Of a DNA stretch of 64,000 nt, positions 20,562 through 32,319 are shown piece after piece. The stretch comes from Lycorma delicatula. Its lineage: Eukaryota; Arthropoda; Insecta; Hemiptera; Fulgoridae. Made by a program: the position numbers and the translations under genes. Under the pieces are notes generated by a model that saw only the letters and a list, made by a program, of their open reading frames with translations, was not told the DNA's origin and made no database searches. The stretch is from NCBI RefSeq assembly GCF_047948215.1, contig NC_134461.1:128536512-128600511 (forward strand), written 5' to 3'. How positions within the stretch are numbered: the stretch's first letter is position 1; each line of letters opens with the position of its first letter.

Positions 20562-21881
20562 AGAGCGTTCGGTAAGTTGCTGTGCACTAGAATTATGGAA
20601 GTGTAATGACAAGACTTTCTTAATTATTACTTTATATTTTTATTTCATTATTTTATAAAAATGGATATTACAAAAACTGGAATAGTTTATAAAAGGTGTT
20701 GAAAATGACTTCCTGTAATAACAATGCAATCCTGCATACCTTTCAACTTGTTTTCAAACACTTTAACCAGCTGATGTACTGGAATATCTCATACGTATGC
20801 CGTTACTGAGGTTTTTTGTTTTTCAGTAGTGCGTGGTCTGTTGTGATGCACTGCTTATTTCGATTCCCAACAAAGAAAGTAATCTGGGGGAATCAGAGCG
20901 GGCAATCGGCTACAAACTACAAACCCCTCGAAATAATTCGTTCACCAAAGACATTTAATAAAAAGAACACTGACCTGTTAGCTGTGTGCACTGTGGCGCC
21001 GTTTTGTTGGAAATAACCGCGATTGATATCCTTTTCTGTTAACTGACTAATGAAGTTTGTTAAAGCAGTACAATAACGATCACATTGACTACATTTTCAG
21101 AAAAAAATTGAACCCACAATGCGCGTTCTACTCACTCCGACCTAGACTCCAATAAACTATGTTCGTCAAAGTCATGGGGGTTTATTTTCGACTACATTTT
21201 GTGAATTAATCTACCCTCCCAGATGAAATCGCGCTTCATCTGTAAAAAACTTAATGTCAAGAATCCTACGTCGTTTTGTCAATAAAACCTTTAAACCATT
21301 GACAATAATTTAGTATTTGGCATGATCTGTTCAAGTTTCAGTTTTTGAACACACGTTACTTTGTACAGGAAAGGTTTCAGATTTTTTTACAGCTTTATGT
21401 GTGGTAGCAAATAAAGCTGCTTCTGCGCTAACTTACGCATCGACTTTGATGGACTTTTGTCCATAGTGTCCGAAATATCAAGTAGCGTGTAGATAGTTGA
21501 AAATTTCGTTTAAGCGGTTCGAAATTTCGTTTAGGTGGTTTTCCACTTCGATCATTTTCTTCAACAGGGCCTGTTATCCGAAATTTTTCGATAAGAATTC
21601 GAATCGCATTGGGGTGAGGAACAGGAATATTTTCAAATTTTTCGAAAATGTTTGCTTCGCTAAATCATTATACTTGTCGCCTTTACGAAAGAGGTGTTCA
21701 ACGAGAAACGATTATGTTTTTTGCAATTATTAATTGCGATAATCGAAACGAAACGAAGTGCGTTCAATCACAACTCAACAATTGTCGTCTTGGTTTACTG
21801 CTGAGCAATCGAAATGCCGAAAAAACAGAATCCACCACGTAATTCTAAAGCATATTGCCCAGAGACATTTTGAACGCACTG
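20562..21881 (-). mobile_element. mariner-like DNA transposon, decayed
   Basis: The left end begins 'cagagcgttcggtaagt' and the reverse complement of the right end begins 'cagtgcgttcaaaatgt'; the two remain similar for about 24 bp (both with 'ctg.gca' next). TA flanks both ends (20560-20561, 21882-21883). The length of 1.32 kb is normal for the superfamily. The interior is a minus-strand transposase relic. Confidence 0.85.
20680..21720 (-). pseudogene. mariner/Tc1-like transposase relic
   Basis: The minus strand reads, through many stops, 'SFLVEHLFRKGDKYND' (N-terminal HTH start), 'TTHKAVKKSETFPVQSNVCS' and 'TDHAKY', then 'ILDIKFFTDEARFHLGGLIN' (first catalytic D near 21230). The end is 'VHQLVKVFENKLKGMQDC', followed by 'GSHFQHLL'. 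The region of the second and third acidic residues is hard to read, with only 'ALIPPDYFLCWESK' near 20880 matching the usual 'SPDL.P.DFFLWG..K'. The protein type differs from the 11.5-kb element, notably at the C-terminus. Confidence 0.75.
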
Positions 21882-21884
21882 TAT

Positions 21885-22180
21885 TATATTTAATTAATTT
21901 TTTTTAAATTTAATATAATTGTTTCATTTAAAACATGGGATAACCCGTACATCAGTTTTTTGCTACACCAAGTGACCCGGGGAGCAATTGAGATGAATCA
22001 GTTTATAATTAATTGACAAAATCAATGTTGTTGTCCTTAAGTAATATGGAAGTAATCATACTAGTCGATCAAATATCAATGCTCCTAACATATCGGGGTA
22101 AAAATAGTCATTGGAGATTTTTTTTTTACTTTTGTAGAAAAAGCTTCTTCCATAAAAGTTTAATGCGATTATAAAATTTA
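21885..22180. other. AT-rich spacer
   Basis: No gene. The block 'ccggggagcaatt' near 21977 resembles 'tgggggagcaatt' at 23998, both near copies of repeat D, so they may be parts of the same element. Confidence 0.4.
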
Positions 22181-22293
22181 TACCGGGTGGCTGAAAAGTA
22201 ACCTCCCTTTAATTTCTTTTATAATTGACATAACTGGATGCGGTTTGCGGTACTCTTCCTTTTACCTAGGGGCTACTTCAATGAACGTTTATT
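22181..22293 (+). repeat. short repeat D, copy 1
   Basis: It starts 'taccgggtggctgaaaagt' and runs through 'ataactggatgcggtttgcgg' and 'cctaggggctacttcaatga' to 'acgtttatt'. It is a direct repeat of 23851-23966. The opening resembles a Tc1/mariner terminal repeat, so this may be a transposon end. Confidence 0.75.
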
Positions 22294-22699
22294 TTGTAGG
22301 ACAACTACAATTTGTTTATTTGACAATGTACAACATTTACGTAAACCTAAAGTGCTAGAAAAAACAAAAGAAAAAATGTTTATAAAAGATAATGGAAAGT
22401 GAAAAATAGTTTCAATCTTTTAAATGTTATAAATTTAACCAGGTTGCAAATTTAGCGATAATATATCGTGGTAATATTGATTTTATAACTAAGTTTAAAT
22501 TTAGTATTATTCTCAGCTAATGCTTTTAAATATTTTGAAAGCAATATAAATATTTAAATATAATCAATAATACTTCCTTCTGAAATAAAAGTAGCTTACA
22601 CATTCATAATAAAAATAAGACATCTTTATCGATACGCTTAAAAACTACATTAATAAAATGACTTTGTTGAAATAACTTGCTGTACTAGTACACACGAAA

Positions 22700-23820
22700 T
22701 TTTTTTTTTTTAATTATAACGACACAACAACTTTACAACTGTTCAGAAAGATAATTGAACAATAAGTAAATAAGATCTATATTTGAACTAAAATTAAGTA
22801 GTCGCAGACCCAGCGGCTGGTGACTTAACGATAACAACGAAATGAAAGAAATGAAATAGAAGAGCACTCCGTACAGCCAGACCATAAAGTCATCTGATTG
22901 AAACAATAATGCAAACCAAGAATATTAATGTTCCTTAGCAATCTTGAAAAATCACCGATCGTGTTACCCAGTAAATTGACCGCCAAATAATTCGGGTGCC
23001 GATCCAAACGATTTTTGTACCGTAGGCTGACCAGAGAGATTTCCTGTCGAACGGTTCGCAACTTAAGATCATTATATATGAGGCTATTGCTTATGTACCA
23101 GGGTACGTTGAGCATTTGCCGCAGTGTTTTTGTTTGGTAGCGTTCAAGTATGTCAATACTGGAGTTACACACTGTACCCCACAATTCAAGCCCGTAAGTC
23201 CAAACGGGCTTCAAAACTGATTTATAAATCAATAATTTACTTTCTGCTGAAAGCCGAGATCTATGTCCTATCAGCCAGTACATGTTTTCAAAATTGGGAT
23301 ACAACTGTTTCCGCTTAGATTTGATATGTTTCGTCCAAGTAAGTCGTCGGTGAAGATGAAAACCAAACTATTACAGTCCTGAGACCTCAGAATCGGAACA
23401 TTGAAGATAGAAACAGGAGGAGAATGTTTCTTACGAAGGGTGAACGTGAAGTGCTTTGATTTTGTTTCGTTTATTTTTATCTTTCAACATGTAAGCCACG
23501 ATTCGAAGAGAGTGATATAATCTTGAAAAAAACGAAACGTAGTAGCCGGATCCTCGTGGAGAGCAAGAATTGCAATATCGTCGACAAACGTTAAAAACTG
23601 TGGTATCTGCCGTAATTGGCAAGTTAACCGTAAACAGAACATACAAGATGGGTCCTAGAATGCTTCCTTTAGGTAACCCTGATTGTATAAGGAACAAATT
23701 CGTCAAAACCTCTCCATGTTTAACCTCAAAACATCTGTATTCTAGGTAAGATTTCAGTATTACGTAGAAAATATGCGGTAAAACCTATTTCAGTTTACAC
23801 AAAAATGAAGTAAAAAAAAA
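22700..23820 (-). mobile_element. 5'-truncated jockey-clade LINE
   Basis: Minus-strand element ending in an A run (T run at 22699-22711 on the plus strand). It carries the second half of a jockey-type reverse transcriptase and the C-terminal region. It lies between two direct copies of repeat D. The upstream boundary near 23820 is inferred from where similarity to the reverse transcriptase stops. Confidence 0.8.
22825..23790 (-). pseudogene. jockey-type reverse transcriptase, C-terminal half
   Basis: Reading the minus strand from 23790: 'VILKSYLEYRCFEVKHGE', then 'IQSGLPKGSILGPILYVLFT' (palm motif B, 'SGLPQGS.LGP.LY'), a frameshift, and 'LTFVDDIAILA' (motif C; the usual YADD/FADD here is FVDD, with both catalytic Asp kept). 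From 23304 the frame is open: 'MYPNFENMYWLIGHRSRLS', 'KLLIYKSVLKPVWTYGLELW' and 'ILERYQTKTLRQMLNVPWYI', the characteristic jockey thumb and C-terminal region. At least two frameshifts disable it. It is better preserved than the LINE scraps at 3.6 and 39 kb. Confidence 0.85.
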
Positions 23821-23850
23821 CGTTGTATAGTTGATTTAATTAAAAATTCA

Positions 23851-23966
23851 TACCGGGTGGCAGAAAAATAACTTACACCTTCCTTTAAATTTTTTTAATT
23901 GAGATAACTGGATACTATTTGCGGCTTTCTTCCTTTTCCTAGGGGCTACTTCAATGAACGTTTATT
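23851..23966 (+). repeat. short repeat D, copy 2
   Basis: Direct repeat of 22181-22293, with 'taccgggtggcagaaaaat', 'ataactggatactatttgcgg' and 'cctaggggctacttcaatga'. The two copies flank the jockey LINE. Confidence 0.75.
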
Positions 23967-23969
23967 TAA

Positions 23970-25085
23970 CTCTTTTTTATTCTTGGTTGTCGGTGGCTGG
24001 GGGAGCAATTAAAAAATTTCAAATAGGACCTACTCTTATTGTTCATTAGTTGAACAGATTGCAACTTACATATTAAGAAAAATGCTCTTTAAAATAACGT
24101 CACAACCCTACTCTTTTCATTTAAATATTTTTAATAACAAATAGGGTTTTGGTGGTTTTTTATCGAAAAAATATATCGTTTTAAAATAAAAATATTAATT
24201 ATTTTTTATGTTTAACTGTTGAAAAGTTATTTATAGTTTAAATTCGGGATATAAAAATGAAGCTTTTACGTTTTGTATTTTTATTAAAAAAAACTAGATA
24301 GATGTAGGAATTAATAAAAATAATGATCAGTAATTCTAAGACTGTTGATTCAAACACGAACAAACATGGTGAGTATAAGAAAAAAGATTAATTATGAAAG
24401 TTAACGAAGAGGTTGATTAGAATTATCTTCATCAATTATATTCAGTGCGGTCGGTAAGTTTGAGTAAAGTTTAATGTAATTTATTTTAATTTTTCTTTCC
24501 GTAATTACAAAATAAAAATTATCAATAAAATTAAAATTTTTAGAATAATAAATGTCATCGTTGATATTATACAATCATTAAAATAATGAGTTATTAAGCT
24601 AATCGGCAAAGATGTACCACTTGAATAATAACTTCTATGTTAATTTACCACAAGTACTTAAATAATGATATTAATACTAATAATAATAATAATTATAAAT
24701 ATAAATTGTTACGATAATAACAATGATACTTGTTATACTAACAATAAATTTCTATATTCACGTACGGAAACGATGCGTCACGATTTTAACAATATATTAC
24801 AGACTAATTAACGTCATGTCATTTAAGAAATATAAGCAAATGATGTATCATCTAATATAATGTACTGCAAATATTATTATTGTCGTATTATTACTGATGG
24901 TTTATTTATATATACATCTCTCTAATATTTAAACTATTAAATGTTTAATAAGGTAAAGATAAATAATTCCTCATTAAAATTATTATTTTTAAATTACTAA
25001 TTAGACTTTTTTTTTTGTTAGAGTATTCAGTCGAGTCGATTACTTTTATTCTACCCATTTTGTTTTGTTATGCGTTAATCTTTTT
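23970..25085. other. AT-rich stretch
   Basis: No coding frame recognised. 'cagtgcggtcggtaagttt' near 24444 resembles the terminal repeat of the mariner-like element at 20562 and may be a solitary end. Confidence 0.4.
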
Positions 25086-25089
25086 ACCT

Positions 25090-26480
25090 AAACATAGGTG
25101 CAAAAAAGAATACCGGGATTTTAAAGCTTTTTAATAACTCTTAACTTAGATTTACAGTAATGAATCTTAAATAAAATAGAGAAGAATAACTTTTACGGTT
25201 TTTTTTTTAAACAAGTGTTCAATATGAGGACCTTTCATCAAGCGACACACATCCAACCGATAGGAGAGCTGGTCTCGTGCTTTAACCACCATGTCCGGAA
25301 TATTGGAAGCGAAAGCTTCTTCAATCCTGTGTCTCAAATCGAGTAGAACGGTAGGTAGCAAAGATGCATACACAAGATCCTTTATATTACCCTAAAGGAA
25401 AAATCACACGAGGTCACATCGGGACCTCATGATATTGGAGATTTTGGAAACGCGCTCTGTCATCGGGTCCGTGCTGACCGATCCAGTAGTTGGGAAAAAC
25501 TTCGTCATTCAGCCAAACATCCCAATCCCGTAGGAGAAGACAACCGCCTTGTGACGCTTCCGGTCGCCACACCGCCCCGTTTACGGCCCTGATGGACTTT
25601 AACGGGAGTCGTCTTTCACCCTCTAACCCTCTAACTTTTTACATCTCGCAATAATAAGCCAGGTCTTGTTGGGATGCCACCGATGTAAATCCCTCGGTAG
25701 ACATTTACATCTCGGTGGATTTTAAACTCAGCTTTCGCCTTCGCTGTAGGCCTCGTCCGGACATCTTGAATGTTTTACATCGTTGCCCTCTGAACTAGCT
25801 AACCGAATTCGGGGAAGCACGAACCCCGCGCCTAGTTCCACTTTATTGAGCCAATTTCTAGTAAATTTCTCGAAATTCGAGGAAAATTAACAACATATCA
25901 CCAAAAATGTTCGCAAGAACGTAATTTAGTTCCCTTAATGAACTCAATTTCAGTTCATAACCTTGACTTAGTATTCAGTCCCATCGAGATTTATGCCACT
26001 GAGGAGGAGCCCATCTTTCTGCCAAATAAAGTCCTCTGGTACATCTTCCAGTTGAAGGAAGAACCACGTTTGCGAATAATCAACTCCTGATACGTTTGCT
26101 TCACCGAAAACTAACGACCGGAAACTTACCGTCGGGATATCGCACAGAAAACATTTAATTTTGGGGTGTCTCTTTAGCATTATAAGAATTCATTGTGATT
26201 TTCTGATTCCCAGATATGGACATTATGAATGTTAATTTTTCCACTTCGGTGAGATGTTCACTCATTTCATTGCTGAAACAATATACTTCATGCGGTTAAC
26301 AACTCGATTGTGAAGTCTACACGCACAGCGTAGTCGCTTCAAAGCTTTCAACAGCTGTAAACATTATGGACGCATATGTAACCGTTACCTAAAAACATTC
26401 CACACTGTCGCTAGTTTGTAGCTGGCCTTACTAATAGATTTTTTTTTTTTAGAAATATGCCGGAAAGGCTCTCTGACACG
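25090..26480 (-). pseudogene. mariner-like transposase relic, split by inserted DNA
   Basis: Minus strand, in order: 'VEKLTFIMSISGNQK'-type sequence near 26230 (a damaged 'GKVN.HN.RIWGSENPH'), 'KETPQN*MFSVRYPDG' ('RDSPK.NVFCA.S'), 'WFFLQLEDVPEDFIWQKDG' near 26050 (second catalytic Asp in 'QKDG'). Then, after unrelated DNA, 'WLNDEVFPNYWIGQHGPDD' near 25490 and 'GPDVTSCDFS' near 25430 (third acidic region). The last frame is open at 25373-25167: 'LLDLRHRIEEAFASNIPDMV' and 'YRLDVCRLMKGPHIEHLF', the usual C-terminus of this transposase type. The first catalytic Asp is not seen. Terminal repeats could not be paired. Confidence 0.75.
25560..25960. other. GC-richer DNA inserted in the transposase relic
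   Basis: Between the second and third catalytic segments lies about 400 bp of more GC-rich sequence with no transposase similarity. It includes an internal near-repeat ('gatgtaaatccctcggtag' and 'catttacatctcggtgg'). It is probably a retroelement end, but I cannot name it and did not find clear duplications. Confidence 0.45.
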
Positions 26481-26784
26481 TTCGATATTTTATTCAAACA
26501 CCCTCGGTCGTTCGGTATTCTTCCCTTCACGCAGACATCGGTCGTTTTAAATTGATTGTGCCATCAAAAAATGTTATTGTTGATAGCAAAACTAGTGCAC
26601 ACTCATATTTAGTAAACACTGTACACCTTTCCAAGAAATATTGTAGACAATTACAACTCCAATATTTATTTTTGTACAACCTGTATTTATTACATCCTAC
26701 AGCTTCAATTATCAAGATTATAGGGGTGTTCCATCAAAACACCGGATTTGAATTTCGTGCAGTTTGGTTTTTGTAGGGTACTTA

Positions 26785-27066
26785 ACCCACCGGTTTGGTC
26801 TAGTGGTTAACGCGTCTTCCCAAATCAGCTGATTTGGAAGTCGAGAGTTACAGCGTTCAAGTCCTAGTAAAGCCAGTTATTTTTACATGGATTTGAATAC
26901 TAGATCGTGGATACCGGTGTTCTTTGGTGGTTGGGTTTCAATTAACCACACATCTCAGGAATAGTCGAACTGAGAATGTACACTTCATTTACATTCATAC
27001 ATATCATCCTCTCATCCTCTGAAGTATTATCTAAACGGTAGTTACCGGAGGCTAAACAGGAAAAAG
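26785..27066 (+). repeat. tRNA-derived SINE (family 2), first unit of a dimer
   Basis: A box 'tggtctagtggttaacgcg' near 26796 and B box 'gcgttcaagtcc' near 26853 at tRNA-like spacing, followed by ~200 bp of SINE body ending 'ggctaaacaggaaaaagag'. The A box fits the Pol III consensus well. The unit is joined head-to-tail to a second copy. Confidence 0.85.
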
Positions 27067-27082
27067 AGAGGGTTGGCGGCAC

Positions 27083-27385
27083 AACCCACCGGGTTGGTCT
27101 AGTGGTGTACGCGTCTTCTCAAATCAGCCGATTTGGAAGTCGAGAGTTCCAGCGTTCAAGTCCTAGTAAAGTCAGTTAATTTTATACGGATTTAAATACT
27201 AAATCGTGGATACCGGTGTTCTTTGATGGTTGGGTTTTAGTTTACCACACATCTCAGGAATAGTCGAACTGAGAATGTACAAGACTACACTTCATTTACA
27301 CTTATACGTATCATTCTCTGAAGTATTATCGGAAAGATAATTTACTGGTAGCTAAACAGGAAAAAGAGAAAAGGGTTGGCGGCAC
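27083..27385 (+). repeat. tRNA-derived SINE (family 2), second unit of a dimer
   Basis: Same order as the first unit, with a slightly altered A box ('tggtctagtggtgtacgcg') and a shared end 'gagggttggcggcac' / 'aaagggttggcggcac'. The sequence 'ggtttttgta' occurs just before unit 1 (about 26765) and just after unit 2 (about 27387). The dimer therefore may have moved as one unit. Confidence 0.85.
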
Positions 27386-27399
27386 GGTTTTTGTAAGTT

Positions 27400-28640
27400 C
27401 TGTAATCTGTTTTGTAGCATTTTCTTGTAATGGAACACCAGTACGTTGCTATACAATGGAATATCGGATGATGATGATGACATTTAAATAATTAATATGG
27501 ACTCTTTTTTTTAATTTTGTAATTAATTGTTTTTTTGTGATGCTGATATTATCAAAATTTTACCATTGCTTCCAGGTAATAGCTAGTGCAGTTCTCCTTT
27601 TTATTTTTGGAATAGCATACTTATCCCTTCCTAGTATGATCTATATAACGCATCGTATTATTATATGATGCTTTGTTGTTAATATATAAAACTTTATTAT
27701 TTATAATTAGCTTAATGAATAGATATTACAGAATCTATTCGTTACATTTTTTATTATTTAATTATTTTTGATCACTTACGTAGAACGCTAATTAAAAATA
27801 AATTCAAGTTTTTATAAATATATGTAGGATGCATTATAATTTTAATAATGGATACATGTATTAATTTAAATGAACCTTTTTCCATTAAAATAATTTTTTT
27901 CGGGATGGGGGTTTTCCTTTGTTTTGTACGCTTGAAAGAAATGTATGTAATTTTTATTTTTTTTTTTATTTTTGTATATTAGAGTAAATTTTTTCTGATG
28001 ACAGTATTTCCCGTCTTTTCATGAGTTTTATTTTGTATTACCATCTATTGTTTTACCTTTTAACAATTCAATTGGAAACATCATTTCAATTTTTTTTTTT
28101 TTTTTTAGAAAAAAATGTGGAAATTAATTTAATAAGAGACTTTGAAATTAATTTATGATACTAAATCTTCTCTTTTAATTTTTTTTTAATCTTTTATTTG
28201 TAAAATAAAACATTTTTCCGAGTATTTAAAAAATTAAATTAATTCTCTCGGTTCATAAATTTAGTCTTGAATATGATTTATTAAATAATCAGCCAATCAA
28301 CCCTGCTAAAATTCATAGGAGATATTCGGTCCAACAAGCCATACCTTTGTTCTGTTCGCTGTAGGAACCGGCTGTATAATAAACTATATTACTTTTCCAG
28401 GAAATTTTTTTCTGCTTCTTCTATCCTCAAATAACATCTTATAAGTTATATGCTTAGAGAAACGAGGGTAGATATTTAAAAGTATTTTATCTGTTTTTTT
28501 TTTTGTCGGATATAATGTATTATATATACGTCTCCATTCAGCAGAAGACTGTATGTAGAAAAGAATTTTGCTGGTATTTTCTGTGGAAGTTCAGCTGTCA
28601 CACTCGTGTACGCAAACAAACTTAGTTAATATTAATTAAG
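27400..28640. other. AT-rich stretch with poly-T runs
   Basis: No gene or paired repeat recognised. It contains several homopolymer T runs (for example 28090-28110). Confidence 0.5.
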
Positions 28641-28649
28641 TTCTCCCTA

Positions 28650-29430
28650 CAAACCATTATCCTACGAACGGATAGAAGATAACAAAGACCGACGGAGGAT
28701 AGCGACAAAGAATGGAAAAAAAAATACAGTAGCCATCCGACGGTGAGAAGGAAGAGGCCGCACTCTCCATCGTGATATCCCTCTCAGGGTCACAGGTTTT
28801 TCTAAGGTTACGGTTGTAAATATTCACAACCGAAAACACAGAGACAGGCAAAAAAAAAAAATCAAGGGAAACATCCCACAACAATGAACCCGGCCCATCT
28901 CCTAATCAGCTTATATAAGAAGAAGACGAAGATGATAAGGAAGAAGAAGAATTTACAAAAACTAGATTCACCATCCTTCCTTGCTTCATCTTTCAATTAT
29001 TGGTCTACGTATAACATACATGCTGAGAGTGCATTTCATCCTCCAAATCTGAGGCCTCATCAGACACAAAACACATAACATTCCTGTTAGACCGGAAGGC
29101 CTTCAGTGTACGGATTTAAGAGGAATCGCGTCGTGAGAAAGATTCATATATCTTGCTAATCTCCCAAGGAATAACCCAAATAAATTTATTCCAAAACCTG
29201 AACTACAATAATGGATCGTAACTCAAACCCCAATTAAATAGAAATAGATCCCCATCTTAAAATAGAAACTAATATATAACCGTGATTAAAAAAATTATGC
29301 CCGCCTGATAATTAGAAAGACCCAGCAGTAAGGGATCGATGTCCAGGCTCTGCTATTAATAAGGGGATATCCCCCTAATTCCCTTGCGTTCCGTCCCGTA
29401 GAAGAACTGTCGAATATACTCTCGTATATC
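28650..29430. other. less AT-rich region of unknown nature
   Basis: Base composition is more balanced than in the neighbours and several short frames occur (minus 28657-28884, plus 28884-29078). None has a recognisable domain; the plus frame begins with a Lys-rich tract from a purine-rich (gaa)-type run. It may be an unrecognised transposable element. Confidence 0.35.
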
Positions 29431-29439
29431 TTTTTACTT

Positions 29440-30850
29440 TCCGTACAACAGTAATAATTACTTAACGTTTTTAATACGTTAGAATAAAAATGCGCTACAT
29501 TGTTCGTATCGGTAATTTATATGTTCAATTTAAAGATATATAAATGTCTGTTTTCAATGAAATGTAATTTAAAACGAAGATTCGGAGTATTAAAAAGGAA
29601 TCACCACATAAATCGAGTTAAAATTACTGGACGCTTACACTATTAACTCTTACTTTCCACCTGTGACATCAGCATAAAAATCATCAACCTAATTAAAAAA
29701 TAACTAATTACATGAATTCTAGAAGAAAGATTAAGATCCATTTATATTGTGTAGCTGGGGAGTATTAGCCAAACTTAAGGGACTGATTAAGGACATCAAA
29801 ATAAAATAAAATATTTTTTATGAAAAAATACCACACTTAGCTCTCTCTCTTTTCCGTCTGTCCGCCAGACGGAATAATTTTTGTTTTTGAAAAAAAAACA
29901 TAATATGGTAGAAAGACAGAAAATGAAGCGAGGTAGATTAGTTCACATATGGTTATTTGGTAAAAAGTTATCTGTTGTTCTGATTCACTCCCTTAAGTTT
30001 TGTATACGTCTTCCAAGACATCCTATAAAACGTTTATTTTGACATCCGACTTAGTAAATAAAAGCTCTACATAATTTTAATTATTACGTTTTTCTAGTTA
30101 TGACTGATATTTTTAACCATGAAGTTTCGATTTATATTATGGGATATACGTTATTGCGTTTGTTAATTATAAATGAAATTAATGCGGTGGTAATGAAGGA
30201 ATTACTAAATTTTTGATTTTTTTTTTTTTGAAAAAAGGACGGCATGAAATTATAACTGAAATAAACTTTACTGGTACTGAAATAGCTTGATTGTAATAAA
30301 GGATAATTTCTGAAGGAAAGTTATTACCAGTCAGATATGTTTAAATCTTATTTTTAATTTCTAATTTCTGTCGCGGGATCTCTTGAATAATATGAATATT
30401 ATAGTAACCGAAGAGTAAGATCAATATTATAACATATGCATGCAGCACGGATGAGTTAGTTAAAATGAAGAAATGTAAAGGGTAAAAAGAAAAAAGTTAA
30501 TAGTGGAAATAGAACACCGTATAAAGGAAAATTAAAACTTGAAATCCCAAGGATTTTTTTTCTTATAAAGGAATTTATTATATCCATTATTTAAATAACA
30601 GTACAGCAATAATAATTTAATAAGAATGAATTTTATAAACTTATTTGTTTTTTAATCTTTTCTTCATCATTATAAAAAATTGAGTTGCGTTCTTCAAATG
30701 ATATACTGTTATGAATATTATTTTTATTTTTTTCAGTAAAATTAAATTATTTCACGGCATGAGTTTAACATAGTCAAGCCGAATCTTCGCTCTCCCGAAT
30801 GTCACGGAATCAAGATTCCTTTTACTTCGTGAGCCACTTCATTCATCCAT
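29440..30850. other. AT-rich stretch, nothing identified
   Basis: No frame of interest. A 7-bp-arm hairpin 'ccgtctg'...'cagacgg' lies near 29854-29872. Confidence 0.5.
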
Positions 30851-30861
30851 AGTTCAATTTA

Positions 30862-32167
30862 ATAAGAGTGATTCAAAAAGAACTTAACTTTAAAAACATA
30901 TAAAAATTTATTGAGATAACTTACAGATTCGGTTGAGATCTCATTTCATAGAAAAACGTATCAAATTAGTCGCCCAACATTTACTTTGGTTCGATATGGC
31001 TTCCGTTTATAGTGCGACATAAATTCCACTTGTAGTTGACTTCATTCCAGAATTTAGCCAGCAAGTCGGGCGTTACCTCTGCAGATGGGGAGTTAATTCG
31101 AAGTCTTACCTGAACAAGATCGGTGGTCAAAGGTGGTTTAACGAAACCCCCAAGAAGAAATCTAGCGGGCTCAAATCTGGGGAGCGAGGTAGTCATGCAA
31201 TTGGACCATCACGATGGATCCACCGATCTGGGAATCCATATCAAGAAAATCTCGGATTTCTAGGCGGTAGTAAAGAGATGCTCCGTCTTGCTGATAGTAA
31301 TGGCGTCCATATTGGTTGGTCATCCTCTAACTGAGAATTAGAAAATTTTGAAGCACAGATAAACGATACCATTTACGGTGTCTTCAAACTGTATGGTACT
31401 TACGGGAGGGGGCAGTATAGTCTTTGTTTGCTACAATAAACATAGACCTTAGGGCTATAACGAAAGGTGAAAGTTTCATGAGGATTTCGCTACCCCATAT
31501 TTGGCAGTTATGGGTGTCACCTTGTCACTGATAAGAAACGTTGACTTATCGCTAAAAATTACATTGTCTAAAACTGCATCGTTGTCTGCAATTCTATCAT
31601 TTTCATACAAAACTTTAGCCAAACGACTTTATCGTTATTTGTAATGTATTGAACCACGGTAAGTTTGTACGTCTTCAAGTACAATCGTTTACGTAATACG
31701 AGCCAAACAATCGTTTGTGGAATGCCAGTCTCAAAGTGATGCACGTCGAGTTGATTTTTCGGACTATGTGCAAAGCTTTACCTGAATTGTTCCACAGCAG
31801 CTTCAGAGACGTATGAACGTCCCGGTAATGTTTTACGTTTAACAGAACAACTTCTCTCGATGAGAGTTTGATGCTAAGTGTAAATTGTAAGCCTGCCAGG
31901 AGATTCCCTGCCGCACTCTCTACGAAAATTATGTTGAACTGCAGTTGTTGACTGCAAATTGTGAAACAAAAACGCACAGCGAGCATGTTCCGCACCAATA
32001 AATGTATCCATTTTTAACAACACTGGTGGTCAAATTTGGTACTAATGAACTAGCGAGTCAAAACTTGATGTGTTTTGCTATGAAATGAGATCTCGATCGA
32101 ATTTGTAAGTTATCTAAATAAATTTTTATATGCTTTTAAATTTATGAAGTCTTTGAATCACCCGTTG
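30862..32167 (-). mobile_element. mariner-like DNA transposon with ~100-bp inverted ends
   Basis: The left end (30862-30960) and the reverse complement of the right end (32070-32167) match over about 100 bp. Both contain 'gtgattcaaa', 'acatataaaaattta', 'gataacttaca' and 'gagatctcatttcatag'. TA stands at 30860-30861 and 32168-32169. Element length is 1306 bp. The inverted repeats are unusually long for a mariner-group element. The internal frame is damaged. Confidence 0.9.
30981..32012 (-). pseudogene. mariner-like transposase relic (DUF4817-type)
   Basis: Read from 32012 on the minus strand: 'MDTFIGAEHARCAFLF', 'VQHNFRRECGRESPGRLTIY' (DUF4817-type N-terminus), a stop, 'SCSVKRKTLPGR', 'YVSEAAVEQFR', 'HHFETGIPQTIVWLVLRKRL' (HTH region) and 'TYKLTVVQYIT'. 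The middle is scrambled: no clear first or second catalytic Asp. The end, open at 31196-30981, reads 'ARFLLGGFVKPP' (equivalent of 'CDFFLWGFVK'; the Asp is now Arg), 'INSPSAEVTPDLLAKFWNEV' and 'NLCRTINGSHIEPK'. It is clearly inactive. Confidence 0.85.
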
Positions 32168-32319
32168 TATGTGAAACTAAAGTAATTAAAACTTTAAAAC
32201 TTCAAACTTTATACTTTAAATGTTAGTTAAAGGAGTCGTTCGATAATTAAAGAGATGAACGACTATAAAAATTATCATTTATTCAATGATAACTAATTTT
32301 CAATATTATTCTGGCAGAA

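Noticed and set aside
23316..23350. Hammerhead-like 'gtttcgtcc' block
   Set aside because: It lies in a coding part of the jockey LINE (region encoding 'WTKHIKSKRKQLYPN') and has no paired GGAC or CUGAUGA strand.
28884..29078. Lys-rich plus-strand frame as a host exon
   Set aside because: The Lys tract comes from a purine-rich simple sequence, and the remainder has no recognisable domain or splice context.
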